A DNA stretch of 64,000 nt from contig NZ_AP028672.1 in the NCBI RefSeq assembly GCF_041154505.1, forward strand, positions 682,001 to 746,000, in the 5' to 3' direction. How positions within the stretch are numbered: position 1 is the stretch's first letter; every line of letters begins with the position of its first letter. Origin of the DNA: Acidovorax sp. A79 (GTDB taxonomy: Bacteria; Pseudomonadota; Gammaproteobacteria; Burkholderiales; Burkholderiaceae_C). A program made the translations under genes and the position numbers. Under the pieces are notes generated by a model. It searched no databases. It saw only the letters and a program-made list of their open reading frames with translations, and was not told where the DNA came from. Shown here piece after piece: positions 16,875-25,176 of this stretch.

Positions 16875-18038
16875 TCAGCTTTGCGACGCACGTGGCACGA
16901 AGTCGTTGGCCACGGTTTCGCCGAACGGGCCCAGCGGGTTGCCGCCAGCGAGCTTCTCGCGCACGCCCAGCGGCAGCAGCGGGAACACCAGTTCAGCGAA
17001 GCGGTAGGCTTCTTCCAGGTGCGGATAGCCCGACAGCACGAAGTGGTCGAGCCCCAGGTCTGCGTATTCCTTGATGCGGGCAGCCACTGTTTCAGGGTCG
17101 CCCACCAGAGCCGTGCCTGCGCCACCGCGCACCAGGCCCACGCCCGCCCACAGGTTGGGGCTGATCTCCAGGTCTGCGCGGCTGCGCTTCACACCGCCAG
17201 CATGCAGCGCGGCCATGCGGCGCTGGCCTTCGGAGTCCATGCGCGCAAAGACCGACTGCGCACGCGCCACCGTTTCGTCGTCCACATGGCTGATGAGTTC
17301 TTCAGCCGCGGCCCAGGCCTGCGCCTCGGTCTCGCGCACGATGACGTGCAGGCGGATGCCGAATTTCACGGTGCGGCCGTGTTTGGCGGCACGGGCGCGC
17401 ACGTCGGCCACCTTCCTGGCGACCTCGGCCGGGGGCTCGCCCCAGGTGAGGTAGGTCTCGACCTGCTCGGCCGCCAGGTCGTGCGCTGCGTCGGACGAGC
17501 CGCCGAAGTACACCGGCGGATGCGGCTCCTGCAGCGGCGGGAACAGCAGCTTGGCGCCTTTGACGGACAGGTGCTTACCCTCGTAGTCGAAGGTCTCGCC
17601 CCGATGGCTGCGCGTGAGGATCTCGCGCCAGATGCGGATGAACTCGGCCGACTGCTCGTAGCGCGTGGCGTGGTCCAGGAACACGCCATCGCCCTCCAGC
17701 TCCGCGCGGTCGCCACCGGTCACTAGGTTGATGAGCAAGCGCCCGCCCGACAGGCGGTCGAAGGTGGCGGCCATGCGGGCGGCCAGCGCGGGCTGGTGCA
17801 GGCCGGGGCGCACCGCGACCAGGAACTTGAGCTTCTTCGTGACCGCCAGCAGGCTCGATGCGATCACCCACGGGTCTTCGCACGAGCGGCCGGTGGGAAT
17901 GAGCACGCCTTCGTAGCCCAGGCTGTCGGCGGCCACTGCCACCTGCTGCAGGTATTCGAGACTGAGCTGGCGTGCGCCCTTGGCCGTGCCAAGGTAACGG
18001 CTGTCGCCGTGGGTGGGGATGAACCAGTAGATTTTCAT
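16875..18038 (-). CDS. ssuD: FMNH2-dependent alkanesulfonate monooxygenase
   Basis: The 387-residue luciferase-like enzyme uses FMNH2 from SsuE and oxygen to split alkanesulfonates into aldehyde and sulfite. It begins [17 protein letters not shown] as in known SsuD proteins, has a cysteine at residue 53 (GRSCEDPW, compare Cys54 in E. coli), the NLVTGGD flavin strand and the flexible [16 protein letters not shown] loop. In-frame starts up to 18068 exist, but the family start is the ATG at 18038. Confidence 0.96.
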   Translation of the reverse strand: MKIYWFIPTHGDSRYLGTAKGARQLSLEYLQQVAVAADSLGYEGVLIPTGRSCEDPWVIASSLLAVTKKLKFLVAVRPGLHQPALAARMAATFDRLSGGRLLINLVTGGDRAELEGDGVFLDHATRYEQSAEFIRIWREILTRSHRGETFDYEGKHLSVKGAKLLFPPLQEPHPPVYFGGSSDAAHDLAAEQVETYLTWGEPPAEVARKVADVRARAAKHGRTVKFGIRLHVIVRETEAQAWAAAEELISHVDDETVARAQSVFARMDSEGQRRMAALHAGGVKRSRADLEISPNLWAGVGLVRGGAGTALVGDPETVAARIKEYADLGLDHFVLSGYPHLEEAYRFAELVFPLLPLGVREKLAGGNPLGPFGETVANDFVPRASQS

Positions 18039-18064
18039 GGTGTCGCTTTGCCGTGTGGGGGTCA

Positions 18065-18286
18065 TCAATAGGAGAAGGCCAGGCCGTAGCCCGCCAGCGA
18101 AAAGCCGAAGCGCAATGGACAGGCCCGCATGCCCCCCGCCGCCACATCGGCACGCACACCGGCATGCACACGGTTGCGCGTGCGGACCGGCCTGCGCGCC
18201 GGCGCCTTCAGGCGCCAGGCGTTGGCCGTGGTGCGCAGCACGCGGCGTGCTGCGTCGTGGACAGGGTTTGCGGAAGCGGTGGGCAT
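18065..18286 (-). CDS. Small basic hypothetical protein in the ssu operon
   Basis: The possible 73-residue protein (start [18 protein letters not shown]) is rich in arginine and alanine and matches no family I know. It is supported by an AAGGAG ribosome-binding site 7 bases before the ATG and by its place in the 420-bp space between the binding-protein gene and ssuD, read in the same direction. The C-terminal half looks less protein-like, so it may be spurious. Confidence 0.4.
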   Translation of the reverse strand: MPTASANPVHDAARRVLRTTANAWRLKAPARRPVRTRNRVHAGVRADVAAGGMRACPLRFGFSLAGYGLAFSY

Positions 18287-18339
18287 GTCAGGGCTCCTTG
18301 GTTTCAATTGCGGCGGACTGTGTGACGCATGGCGTTCAA

Positions 18340-18448
18340 AACTGGCGCGGCCCAGGCCAGTGCCCCCGTGGAACTGGCTCTGCCAGGCCACCGGGTGCGT
18401 CCCCCTCCCGCAGGAGAGGGGGAAGACGCGAAGCGGCTCAGGGGGTGC
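18340..18448 (-). repeat. Dispersed repeat family B, copy 2
   Basis: On the minus strand it reads CCCCCTGAGCCGCTTCGCG, a G-rich/C-rich hairpin, GACGCACCCGGTGGCCTGGC and CCAGTTCCACGGGGGCACTGG. It begins 11 bp behind the stop of the binding-protein gene at 18459. Confidence 0.8.
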
Positions 18449-18458
18449 ACCCCGGCCC

Positions 18459-19415
18459 CTACCACGGCGAGCGCGCCACGTCGCGCACCTGGATCCGCCG
18501 GGGAATCAGCTTCAAGTCGAAGAAGGTGTCGGCGATCCTTTGCTGTTCGGCCAGGATCTCGGGCGTGACCGGGCCCGTGCCGTACTCGGCACGCGACGTG
18601 GACAAATCGAGCACCGGCTTGGGAATGCCGAACAACGGCGCCAGCTCTGCGGCCAGCAGATCGCGATTGAGCTTGGCCCAGATATCGATCTTGTTGAGTT
18701 CTTCGATGGCGATGCGCAGCACGTCGGTGTTCTTGTCGGCGTACTGCAGCGACGAGAAGAAATACGCGCGGTTTCCGACCACGCCCGTCGCGTCCGCGAG
18801 CACGCGGGCATCCAGCGTTTTTTCAGCCGCCGCAGCAAACGGGTCCCAGATGACCCAGGCATCGATGGAGCCCTTCTCGAAAGCGGCACGCGCATCGGCC
18901 GGCGGCAGAAAGGCCACGTTCACATCGGTGTACTTCAGGCCGTGCTTTTCCAGCAGCTTGACCAGGAAGTAATGCACGTTGCTGCCCTTGTTGAGTGCAA
19001 CTTTCTTGCCCTTGAGATCGGCCACGGTCTTGATGGGCGAGCCCTTGGGCAGCAGCACGCTCTCGGCCTTGGGGCGGGGCACGGTGGCGGCCACATAGGC
19101 CAGCGGGGCGCCCGCGGCCTGCGCGAAGATCGGGGGGGCTTCGCCCACGTCGCCGAAGTCGATGGAGCCGACGTTCAGTGCCTCCAGCTGCACGGGGCCG
19201 GCCGTGAACTCGGTCCATTTGATGGAGACACCCAGCGGGGTCAGGCGCTTTTCGAGCGTGCCGCGGCCCTTGAGAAGGCTCAGGAATCCCTTCTGATGGC
19301 CGATGCGGAACTCACGGGCGGGGGTTTGCGCCAACGCACCGAAGGCCGGCAGCGCGACTGCGCTGGCCGCACCCTGGACGAGGCGGCGGCGGGACAGGGA
19401 GATCGAAGTCGTCAT
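18459..19415 (-). CDS. ssuA: Aliphatic sulfonate-binding protein, paralogue 2
   Basis: The 318-residue periplasmic protein starts with a twin-arginine-like signal (SLSRRRLVQGAASAVALPAFGALAQ). The binding-protein core has [54 protein letters not shown] and SIDAWVIWDPFAAAAE. It closely resembles the next protein upstream (19459-20502) and less closely the one beside ssuB. It probably supplies a different sulfonate to the same transporter. Confidence 0.92.
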   Translation of the reverse strand: MTTSISLSRRRLVQGAASAVALPAFGALAQTPAREFRIGHQKGFLSLLKGRGTLEKRLTPLGVSIKWTEFTAGPVQLEALNVGSIDFGDVGEAPPIFAQAAGAPLAYVAATVPRPKAESVLLPKGSPIKTVADLKGKKVALNKGSNVHYFLVKLLEKHGLKYTDVNVAFLPPADARAAFEKGSIDAWVIWDPFAAAAEKTLDARVLADATGVVGNRAYFFSSLQYADKNTDVLRIAIEELNKIDIWAKLNRDLLAAELAPLFGIPKPVLDLSTSRAEYGTGPVTPEILAEQQRIADTFFDLKLIPRRIQVRDVARSPW

Positions 19416-19458
19416 GGTGTTCTTCTGAAGATGGATGCGTGTGCAAGGGGCCGGGGCA

Positions 19459-20502
19459 TCAGGGCTGCGCGCCGAGCACGACGGCGTCGCTCACCTTGAT
19501 GGCCTTGGGGATCAGCTTCAGCTCGAAGAACGTGTCGGCGATCTTTTGCTGGTCGGCCGCCACATCGGGCGTGATGGGCTTGACGTTGAATTCGTAGCGC
19601 TGCAGCGCCAGCTCGACCACGTCCACCGGCAGGCCTTGCAGCGGCGCGATCAGCTCTGCGGCCTGGCGCAGGTTCTTCTTGAGCCAGATGCCTTGGGCCA
19701 CCGAGTCCTCGAACAGTGCCGCGACCACCTTGGGGTTCCTGGTGACGAAGTCGCGGGCACCCAGGTAGTACTGGTAGTTGTTGACCACGCCGCCCGTGCC
19801 GTCGGCCAGCACGCGGGCGCCAGTGGCTTTCTCTGCGGCGGCCTGGAACGGGTCCCAGATCACCCAGGCATCCACGTTCTTGCTCTCGAACGCGGCGCGG
19901 CCGTCGGCCGGGGCCAGGTACACGGGCTGGATGTCGGAGAGCTTGAGGCCGTTCTTCTCGAGCTGCCTGACCAGCAGGTAGTGCACGTTGCTGCCCTTGT
20001 TGAGCGCGACCTTCTTGCCCTTGAGGTCGGCCACCGACTTGATGGGCGAGTCCTTGGCCACCAGGATGGCCTCGGCGCGCGGCGCGGCGGGGTCGTGCCC
20101 GAAATAGACGAACTTGGCACCGGCGGCCTGGCCGAAGATGGGCGGTGCCTCGCCCACGTAGCCCACGTCCACGGCGCCCACGTTCAGGCCTTCCAGCAGC
20201 TGGGGGCCAGCCGGAAACTCGACCCACTTCACGCCGAAGCCCAGGGGAGCGAGCTTCTTCTCCAGCGTGCCCGCCGCTTTTTGCAGCACGAACAGGCTGG
20301 CCGACTTCTGGTAGCCGATGCGCAGCTCGCCCCTGGTCTGGGCATGCACCGGCTGCGCCAGCAGGAAGGCAGCGATCAGCACGAACGCGGTGAAGACCAC
20401 GAAGCCGATGAACATGTTGCGCAGGGCGGCCAGCCCGCCGGCGGGCGGGGCATCGTGGGCGCGGTCTGAGCTGGCTGCGCCGTCGCGTGTCAGTGTGCTC
20501 AT
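19459..20502 (-). CDS. Aliphatic sulfonate-binding protein, paralogue 3, with a long N-terminal segment
   Basis: The 347-residue protein has about 30 polar residues, then a hydrophobic stretch (NMFIGFVVFTAFVLIAAFLLAQ), a possible AQPVHAQ cleavage site and a sulfonate-binding core like paralogue 2 (VGYVGEAPPIFGQAAG, NVDAWVIWDPF). The long N-terminus is unusual and could anchor the protein in the membrane rather than be removed. The ATG at 20502 has AAAGGA 9 bases upstream; earlier in-frame starts lack support. Confidence 0.9.
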   Translation of the reverse strand: MSTLTRDGAASSDRAHDAPPAGGLAALRNMFIGFVVFTAFVLIAAFLLAQPVHAQTRGELRIGYQKSASLFVLQKAAGTLEKKLAPLGFGVKWVEFPAGPQLLEGLNVGAVDVGYVGEAPPIFGQAAGAKFVYFGHDPAAPRAEAILVAKDSPIKSVADLKGKKVALNKGSNVHYLLVRQLEKNGLKLSDIQPVYLAPADGRAAFESKNVDAWVIWDPFQAAAEKATGARVLADGTGGVVNNYQYYLGARDFVTRNPKVVAALFEDSVAQGIWLKKNLRQAAELIAPLQGLPVDVVELALQRYEFNVKPITPDVAADQQKIADTFFELKLIPKAIKVSDAVVLGAQP

Positions 20503-20672
20503 GGTGAATGTCCTTTGAATCATGAAAAAAAGGGGGCGTCTGAACCGGGCAGTGCTCCGCCCTGCCCACCGCTGCGGGCAGCGGGGCCATCGAAAGAGGG
20601 AAACGAAAAATGGGGGAGCCCGGCCGGGCCGCGGCACCCCACCGCTGTGGATGTGCGGGCGGGCGGGGCCCG

Positions 20673-21263
20673 TCAGACGCTACATCGCACCTGCGAGAAA
20701 TGCACCGGCGCGAACCGCGTGGCCTGGGCAGGGAACGGGCGCAGCGTCTCGGTCACGAGCACGTTGACCGCATCGTCCAGCCGCGTGGCGATGTCGTCGT
20801 TCAGGTGGTAGGCGCCCTCGGGCGTCAGCGTGACCTGCGCATCGGTGGCATAGATGCCCGGCAGGATGCTCTTGGCACCCAGCGACTGCAGCACGGGGCG
20901 CAGCGCGTAGTCCAGCGCCAGCATGTGGTGCGGGCTGCCGCCGGTGGCCAGGGGCAGCACGATCTTGCCCTTGAGCGCCGTCTGCGGCAGCAGGTCCAGG
21001 AACACCTTGAGCACGCCGCTGTAGGCCGCCTTGTAAACCGGCGTGGCCACCACCAGCACGCTGGCCCGGGCCACCTGGTCGACAGCGCCCACCACGGTGG
21101 GATGGCCGAAGTCGGCCAGCAGCAAGGCCTGGGGCGACAGGTCGCGGATATGGATGCGGTCCACCAGCGCGCCGCGCACCGACAGGCGCTGGGCGACAGC
21201 GTCCAGCAGGGCGGCGGAGCGGGAACGCTCGGAGGGGCTGCCGGCGATGAGAAGAGCGGACAT
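20673..21263 (-). CDS. ssuE: NADPH-dependent FMN reductase of the sulfonate system
   Basis: The 196-residue flavodoxin-like enzyme makes FMNH2 for SsuD. It has the flavin-binding LLIAGSPSERSRSAALLD start, the ATPVYKAAYSGVLKVFLDLLP motif, and LPLATGGSPHHMLALDYALRPVL, typical of SsuE. The ATG at 21263 is preferred over one 39 bases upstream because the family starts here. It heads the string of ssu genes read leftward. Confidence 0.94.
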   Translation of the reverse strand: MSALLIAGSPSERSRSAALLDAVAQRLSVRGALVDRIHIRDLSPQALLLADFGHPTVVGAVDQVARASVLVVATPVYKAAYSGVLKVFLDLLPQTALKGKIVLPLATGGSPHHMLALDYALRPVLQSLGAKSILPGIYATDAQVTLTPEGAYHLNDDIATRLDDAVNVLVTETLRPFPAQATRFAPVHFSQVRCSV

Positions 21264-21299
21264 GAAATGTGTTTCCAGAGGGCGTGACTTGGCCAGCGC

Positions 21300-21376
21300 C
21301 ACCGTGGATCCGGCTTCGCCGGGCCACGGGTGGCGCCCCTTGAGGGGAGGCGGCCGAAGGCCGCTTCGGGGTGAGC
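21300..21376 (-). repeat. Dispersed repeat family B, copy 3 (diverged)
   Basis: The minus strand reads GCTCACCCCGAAGCGGCCTTCGGCCGCCTCCCCTCAAGG and GCCACCCGTGGCCCGGCGAAGCCGGATCCACGG, a shortened variant of the family. It starts immediately behind the stop codon of the sulfate-binding protein gene and can form a strong GAAGCGGCC hairpin. Confidence 0.6.
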
Positions 21377-22402
21377 CTATTTTTTGGTGTAGATCTGGTC
21401 GAAGCTGGCGTTGTCGGCAAAGTGGTCCTTGGCCGCCTTGTCCCAGCCACCGAACGCGTCGTTGATGGTGAACAGGTTCAGCTTGGGGAACTGCTTGGCG
21501 TACTTGGCCTTGGCCTTGTCGGACACGGCGGGGCGGTAGAAGTGCTTGCCGGCGATGTCCTGGCCTTCTTCGGTGTACAGGTACTGCAGGTAGGCCTCGG
21601 CCACGGCGCGCGTGCCCTTCTTGTCCACGTTCTTGTCCACCACCGTCACGGCGGGCTCGGCCAGGATGGAGATCGACGGTGCGATCACGTCGAACTTGGT
21701 GCCGAATTCTTTTTCCAGCAGGTAGGCCTCGTTCTCCCAGGCGATCAGCACGTCGCCCTGGTTACGCTGGGCGAAGGTGATGGTGGAGCCGCGCGCGCCG
21801 GTGTCCAGCACGGGCACGTTGCCGTACAGCTTGGCCACGAAGTCTTTCGCCTTGGCATCGCTGCCCCCGTTCTTGCGCTTGGCGAACTCCCAGGCGGCCA
21901 GATAGTTCCAGCGGGCGCCGCCCGAGGTCTTGGGGTTGGGCGTGATCACGCTGATGCCGGGCTTGACGAGGTCGTCCCAGTCCTTGATGCCCTTGGGGTT
22001 GCCCTGACGGACCACCAGCACGATGGTCGAGGTGTAGGGCGAGCTGTTGTGGGGCAGGCGCTTTTGCCAGTCCTTGGGGATCCAGCCGCCGTTGGTATGC
22101 AGCGCGTCGGTGTCGCCGGCCAGTGCCAAGGTGGCCACGTCGGCGTCCAGCCCGTCGATGATGGAGCGCGCCTGCTTGCCCGAGCCGCCGTGCGACTGCT
22201 TGACGGTCACGTCCTGGCCGGTCTTGGCCTTCCAGTGCTTGGCGAACGCCTGGTTGAAATCCACATACAGCTCGCGCGTCGGGTCGTACGAGACATTGAG
22301 CAGCGTCACGGACTGCGCAAACGACGGCAATGCCGTCAGGGCCAAACTGCCCACCAGGGCGGCGGCAAAGGGAAACTTGATAAAGTCGCGGCGAAAGTTC
22401 AT
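21377..22402 (-). CDS. sbp: Periplasmic sulfate/thiosulfate-binding protein
   Basis: The 341-residue protein has a signal peptide ([21 protein letters not shown]) and the sulfate-binding protein core. Core segments include [62 protein letters not shown] and [11 protein letters not shown]. It captures sulfate for a CysTWA-type importer, whose other genes are not in the window. A GGAGG-like ribosome site precedes the ATG at 22402. It is read into the ssuE-ssuA block, so it may share sulfur-starvation control. Confidence 0.95.
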   Translation of the reverse strand: MNFRRDFIKFPFAAALVGSLALTALPSFAQSVTLLNVSYDPTRELYVDFNQAFAKHWKAKTGQDVTVKQSHGGSGKQARSIIDGLDADVATLALAGDTDALHTNGGWIPKDWQKRLPHNSSPYTSTIVLVVRQGNPKGIKDWDDLVKPGISVITPNPKTSGGARWNYLAAWEFAKRKNGGSDAKAKDFVAKLYGNVPVLDTGARGSTITFAQRNQGDVLIAWENEAYLLEKEFGTKFDVIAPSISILAEPAVTVVDKNVDKKGTRAVAEAYLQYLYTEEGQDIAGKHFYRPAVSDKAKAKYAKQFPKLNLFTINDAFGGWDKAAKDHFADNASFDQIYTKK

Positions 22403-22457
22403 TGGAGGGCCTCTTTTTTGGAATGCAGGACGGTGCAAATCACCGATGAAGCGCATT

Positions 22458-22498
22458 CTGAAATCCCCTCTACAAAACTGGAACTACTGAGATTTCAG
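22458..22498. promoter_or_regulatory. Inverted repeat in the sbp/yggX divergent promoter region
   Basis: The arms CTGAAATC (22458-22465) and GATTTCAG (22491-22498) are perfect and separated by 25 bases, in the AT-rich region between two divergent genes. A regulator of sbp such as CysB could bind here; nothing else identifies the site. Confidence 0.35.
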
Positions 22499-22570
22499 TT
22501 CTTTATATCCAAATCATCTGAGCAGCTCGCTACTGCGCTACTGCTCTCACACCAACACACAAGGAAACCC

Positions 22571-22846
22571 ATGGCACGCACCGTCCAATGCATCAAGCTC
22601 GGCAAGGAAGCAGAGGGCCTCGACTTTCCGCCCTACCCCGGCGAGCTGGGCAAACGCATCTGGGAAAACGTGAGCAAGGAAGCCTGGGCAGGCTGGCTCA
22701 AGCACCAGACCATGCTGGTCAATGAAAACCGCCTCAATCTGGCCGACGCGCGTGCCCGCCAGTACCTGGCCCGCCAGATGGAAAACCATTTCTTTGGCGG
22801 TGGCGCAGACGCCGCGGCGGGATATGTCCCGCCCAGCGCGCAATGA
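22571..22846 (+). CDS. yggX: Probable Fe(2+)-trafficking protein YggX
   Basis: The 91-residue protein starts [27 protein letters not shown] with the conserved cysteine at position 7 and continues with [16 protein letters not shown] and [17 protein letters not shown], the family pattern. YggX helps protect Fe-S clusters from oxidants. AAGGAAACCC lies before the ATG. The last about 20 codons are repeated downstream at 22884-22947 with many synonymous changes. Confidence 0.95.
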   Translation: MARTVQCIKLGKEAEGLDFPPYPGELGKRIWENVSKEAWAGWLKHQTMLVNENRLNLADARARQYLARQMENHFFGGGADAAAGYVPPSAQ

Positions 22847-22857
22847 AGCGCAGCGAA

Positions 22858-22947
22858 ATGCAGCGCTGCAAAAAGTGGTTTCGCCAAAACCACTTTTTCG
22901 GCGGTGGTGCGGATGCCGCAGCGGGCTACGTCCCACCGAGCGCATGA
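22858..22947 (+). pseudogene. Partial duplicate of the yggX 3' end (29-codon mini-frame)
   Basis: Right behind yggX a 29-codon frame ends in [19 protein letters not shown], the same C-terminus as YggX, from bases that differ at many third positions. The first nine codons are unrelated. This looks like an old tandem duplication of the gene end or a fragment of a second, diverged yggX. It also contains the hairpin that probably ends yggX transcription. Confidence 0.7.
22870..22898 (+). terminator. Rho-independent terminator behind yggX
   Basis: AAAAAGTGGTTT and AAACCACTTTTT form a perfect 12-bp stem with a 5-base loop, ending in five T residues. The right arm is the duplicated NHFF coding stretch of yggX. 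Confidence 0.65.
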
Positions 22948-22996
22948 GCCTCCATGTCAGTTTTCCGTAGCATTACCGACCACCCGCAGCCCATGA

Positions 22997-23113
22997 AACT
23001 GGCGCTGCCCGGGCGAGGTAGCCGCGGAACTGGATTTGCCAGGCCGCTGGCTGCGGCCCCCTCCCACGCGAAGCGTGAGAGAGGGGGACGGAGCGAAGCG
23101 ACTCAGGGGGTGC
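22997..23113 (-). repeat. Dispersed repeat family B, copy 4
   Basis: On the minus strand it reads CCCCCTGAGTCGCTTCGCTCC, a CTCTCTCACGC hairpin, CCGCAGCCAGCGGCCTGGCA and AATCCAGTTCCGCGG. It ends three bases before the point where similarity of mnmC to its family begins, and it lies opposite to the direction of mnmC. Confidence 0.8.
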
Positions 23114-25030
23114 GTCATCTCCGAGCCTGTTGACTGGCTGCCGGACGGCACCCCCTACAGCCCCCGTTTTGGTGACCGCTACCACAGTGAAAATGGCGGC
23201 CTGGACCAGGCCCGCCGCGTTTTCCTGCAGGGCTGCGGCCTGCCTGGCGCCTGGGCAGGGCAGCCGCAATGGCGCATTCTGGAAACGGGGTTCGGCTTCG
23301 GGCTGAACTTCCTGGTGACCTGGGCCGCCTGGCGGGCTGACCCCGCACGCCCCACCCTGCTGCACTTCGTGTCGACCGAGGCCTGGCCCGTGAGCGCGGC
23401 CGACCTGCTGCGCGCCACCACGGCCCACCCCGAGCTGACCCCCTTGGCGCAAGAGCTTCATCGCCAATGGTGGGGCCTGCTGTCCGGGGTGCACCGGCTG
23501 CGGTTCGACGGAGGCCGGGTGCTGCTCACGCTGTGTGTGGGCGATACACAGGCCGTGCTGCGCCAGCAGCAGCTGACGGTGGATTCCATCTACCTCGACG
23601 GTTTCAGCCCGCAGCGCAACCCCGGGATCTGGGACCTGCACACCCTGAAGGCCGTGGCACGCTGCTGCCGGCGCGGCACCCGCCTGTCCACCTGGACCAT
23701 CGCGCGCGCGGTGCGCGACGCGCTCACCCAGTGCGGCTTCGCGGTGGCCCGTGTCCCGGGCGTGCCGCCCAAGCGCGACAACCTGCACGCCCAGTACGAC
23801 CCCCACTGGGAGCCGCGCACCGCCCCCCGCGCACAGCCCGAACCCGCGCTGCCCGGCGATTGCATCGTGATCGGCGGGGGCATCGCCGGCGCGGCCAGCG
23901 CGGCCAGCCTGGCGCGCCGGGGCTGGCAGGTGCGGGTGCTGGACAGCGCCGCGGAACCCGCCGCCGGGGCCTCGGGCCTGCCGGCGGGGGTGTTCGCGCC
24001 CCATGTGTCGCCGGACGACAGCGTGCTGTCGCGCCTGTCGCGCAGCGGCGTGCGCACCACCCTGCAGCAAGCCCGATGGCTGCTGCGCGAAGGCACCGAC
24101 TGGTTGGCCTGCGGCGTGCTGGAACACCGCACCGACGGCACCCCCGGGCTGGCCGCCAGCTGGGGCCAGGGGCCCGGCGTGGACTGGAGCGAGCCGGCCC
24201 CGCCGGCAACGCTGGCCGCAGCGGGCCTGGGCCGCGAAGCCACCGCGTGCTGGCACAGCCAGGGGGGCTGGATACGCCCCGCGCGCATGGCGGCCGCCCT
24301 GCTCGCGCAACCCGGCATCCACTGGCAGGGACACTGCGAGGTGGCCCGCCTGCGGCGTGTGGAGGCCGCCGGCGCGGCGCCCGTCTGGCAGGCGCTGGAC
24401 GCCCGGGGCCAGGTGCTCGCCCAGGCGCCCACCGTCGTCATTGCCGCGGGCGCGGGCAGTGCGATGCTGCTGGAACACCGATGGCCCCTGCAGCCCGTGC
24501 GCGGGCAGGTGTCCTGGGGCGAGCACCAGGCAGGCCCCGGGCCCGGGGTGCCTTTTCCCGTGAATGGCAACGGCAACCTGGTGCCCCGCTTTCCGCTGGG
24601 TGACGGCCCGTGCGGCCCGGCTGCGTGGGTGATGGGCTCCACCTTCGAGCGCGATGTGGATACCCTGCCTCCGTCCGGGGCCGACGTCCAGGCGGCCCAC
24701 GCGGCCAACTGGGCCAAGCTCCAGGCGCTGCTGCCCCAAACGGCCCCGGTGCTGCGCGCGGCCTTTGCCGCCGCACCGCAGGCGGCGGAGGCTGCGCCCG
24801 GCCCCCTGCACGCCTGGGCCGCCGTGCGCTGCACCGCGCCCGACCGGCTGCCGATCGTGGGTCCCGTCGACGCCGAGGCGCTGCCCGGGCTCTGGGCCTG
24901 CACAGCGATGGGCGCGCGCGGGCTGACCCTGGCGCTTCTGTGCGGCGAACTGCTGGCCGCCCGCCTGCAGGGAGAACCCCTGCCCATCGACACGAAACTC
25001 GCCAAAGCGCTGGGCAGCGAACGGTTGTAG
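23036..25030 (+). CDS. mnmC: Bifunctional tRNA 5-methylaminomethyl-2-thiouridine enzyme (start uncertain)
   Basis: MnmC completes mnm5s2U34 in tRNA. The N-terminal methyltransferase domain has ILETGFGFGLNFL and YLDGFSPQRNPGIW. The C-terminal FAD oxidase domain begins at CIVIGGGIAGAASAASLARRG and ends with TAMGARGLTLALLCGELLA. The family usually starts just before SEPVDWLPDGTPYSPRFGD, but here that point is preceded by GTC-ATC with no ATG in frame. The only in-frame starts, TTG at 23036 and GTG at 23075, lie inside a family B repeat, so the true start is unclear and the enzyme may carry 13 to 27 repeat-encoded residues. The frame itself is intact. Confidence 0.87.
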   Translation: MPGRWLRPPPTRSVREGDGAKRLRGCVISEPVDWLPDGTPYSPRFGDRYHSENGGLDQARRVFLQGCGLPGAWAGQPQWRILETGFGFGLNFLVTWAAWRADPARPTLLHFVSTEAWPVSAADLLRATTAHPELTPLAQELHRQWWGLLSGVHRLRFDGGRVLLTLCVGDTQAVLRQQQLTVDSIYLDGFSPQRNPGIWDLHTLKAVARCCRRGTRLSTWTIARAVRDALTQCGFAVARVPGVPPKRDNLHAQYDPHWEPRTAPRAQPEPALPGDCIVIGGGIAGAASAASLARRGWQVRVLDSAAEPAAGASGLPAGVFAPHVSPDDSVLSRLSRSGVRTTLQQARWLLREGTDWLACGVLEHRTDGTPGLAASWGQGPGVDWSEPAPPATLAAAGLGREATACWHSQGGWIRPARMAAALLAQPGIHWQGHCEVARLRRVEAAGAAPVWQALDARGQVLAQAPTVVIAAGAGSAMLLEHRWPLQPVRGQVSWGEHQAGPGPGVPFPVNGNGNLVPRFPLGDGPCGPAAWVMGSTFERDVDTLPPSGADVQAAHAANWAKLQALLPQTAPVLRAAFAAAPQAAEAAPGPLHAWAAVRCTAPDRLPIVGPVDAEALPGLWACTAMGARGLTLALLCGELLAARLQGEPLPIDTKLAKALGSERL

Positions 25031-25096
25031 CGGGCCTGTAACAGCTTCGTGACCGGGAATCACGGCGGCTTACCCCGTGGAAACCCGCGCCAATCC

Positions 25097-25110
25097 TTGC
25101 TTATAAGCAA
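25097..25110. promoter_or_regulatory. 14-bp palindrome before the sulfate-reduction operon, possible CysB site
   Basis: TTGCTTATAAGCAA is a perfect palindrome in a 90-bp AT-rich region upstream of the TauE-like and cysI genes, 66 bp before the first ATG. A further ATAAGCGAGC half-site follows about 40 bp on. The position and sulfur context suggest CysB-type control, which I infer without a verified consensus. Confidence 0.45.
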
Positions 25111-25176
25111 ATAGGCATATTGGAAGGACGAAACAATAGTTTGCATCCATAAGCGAGCATCCTACATTCGCACCCT

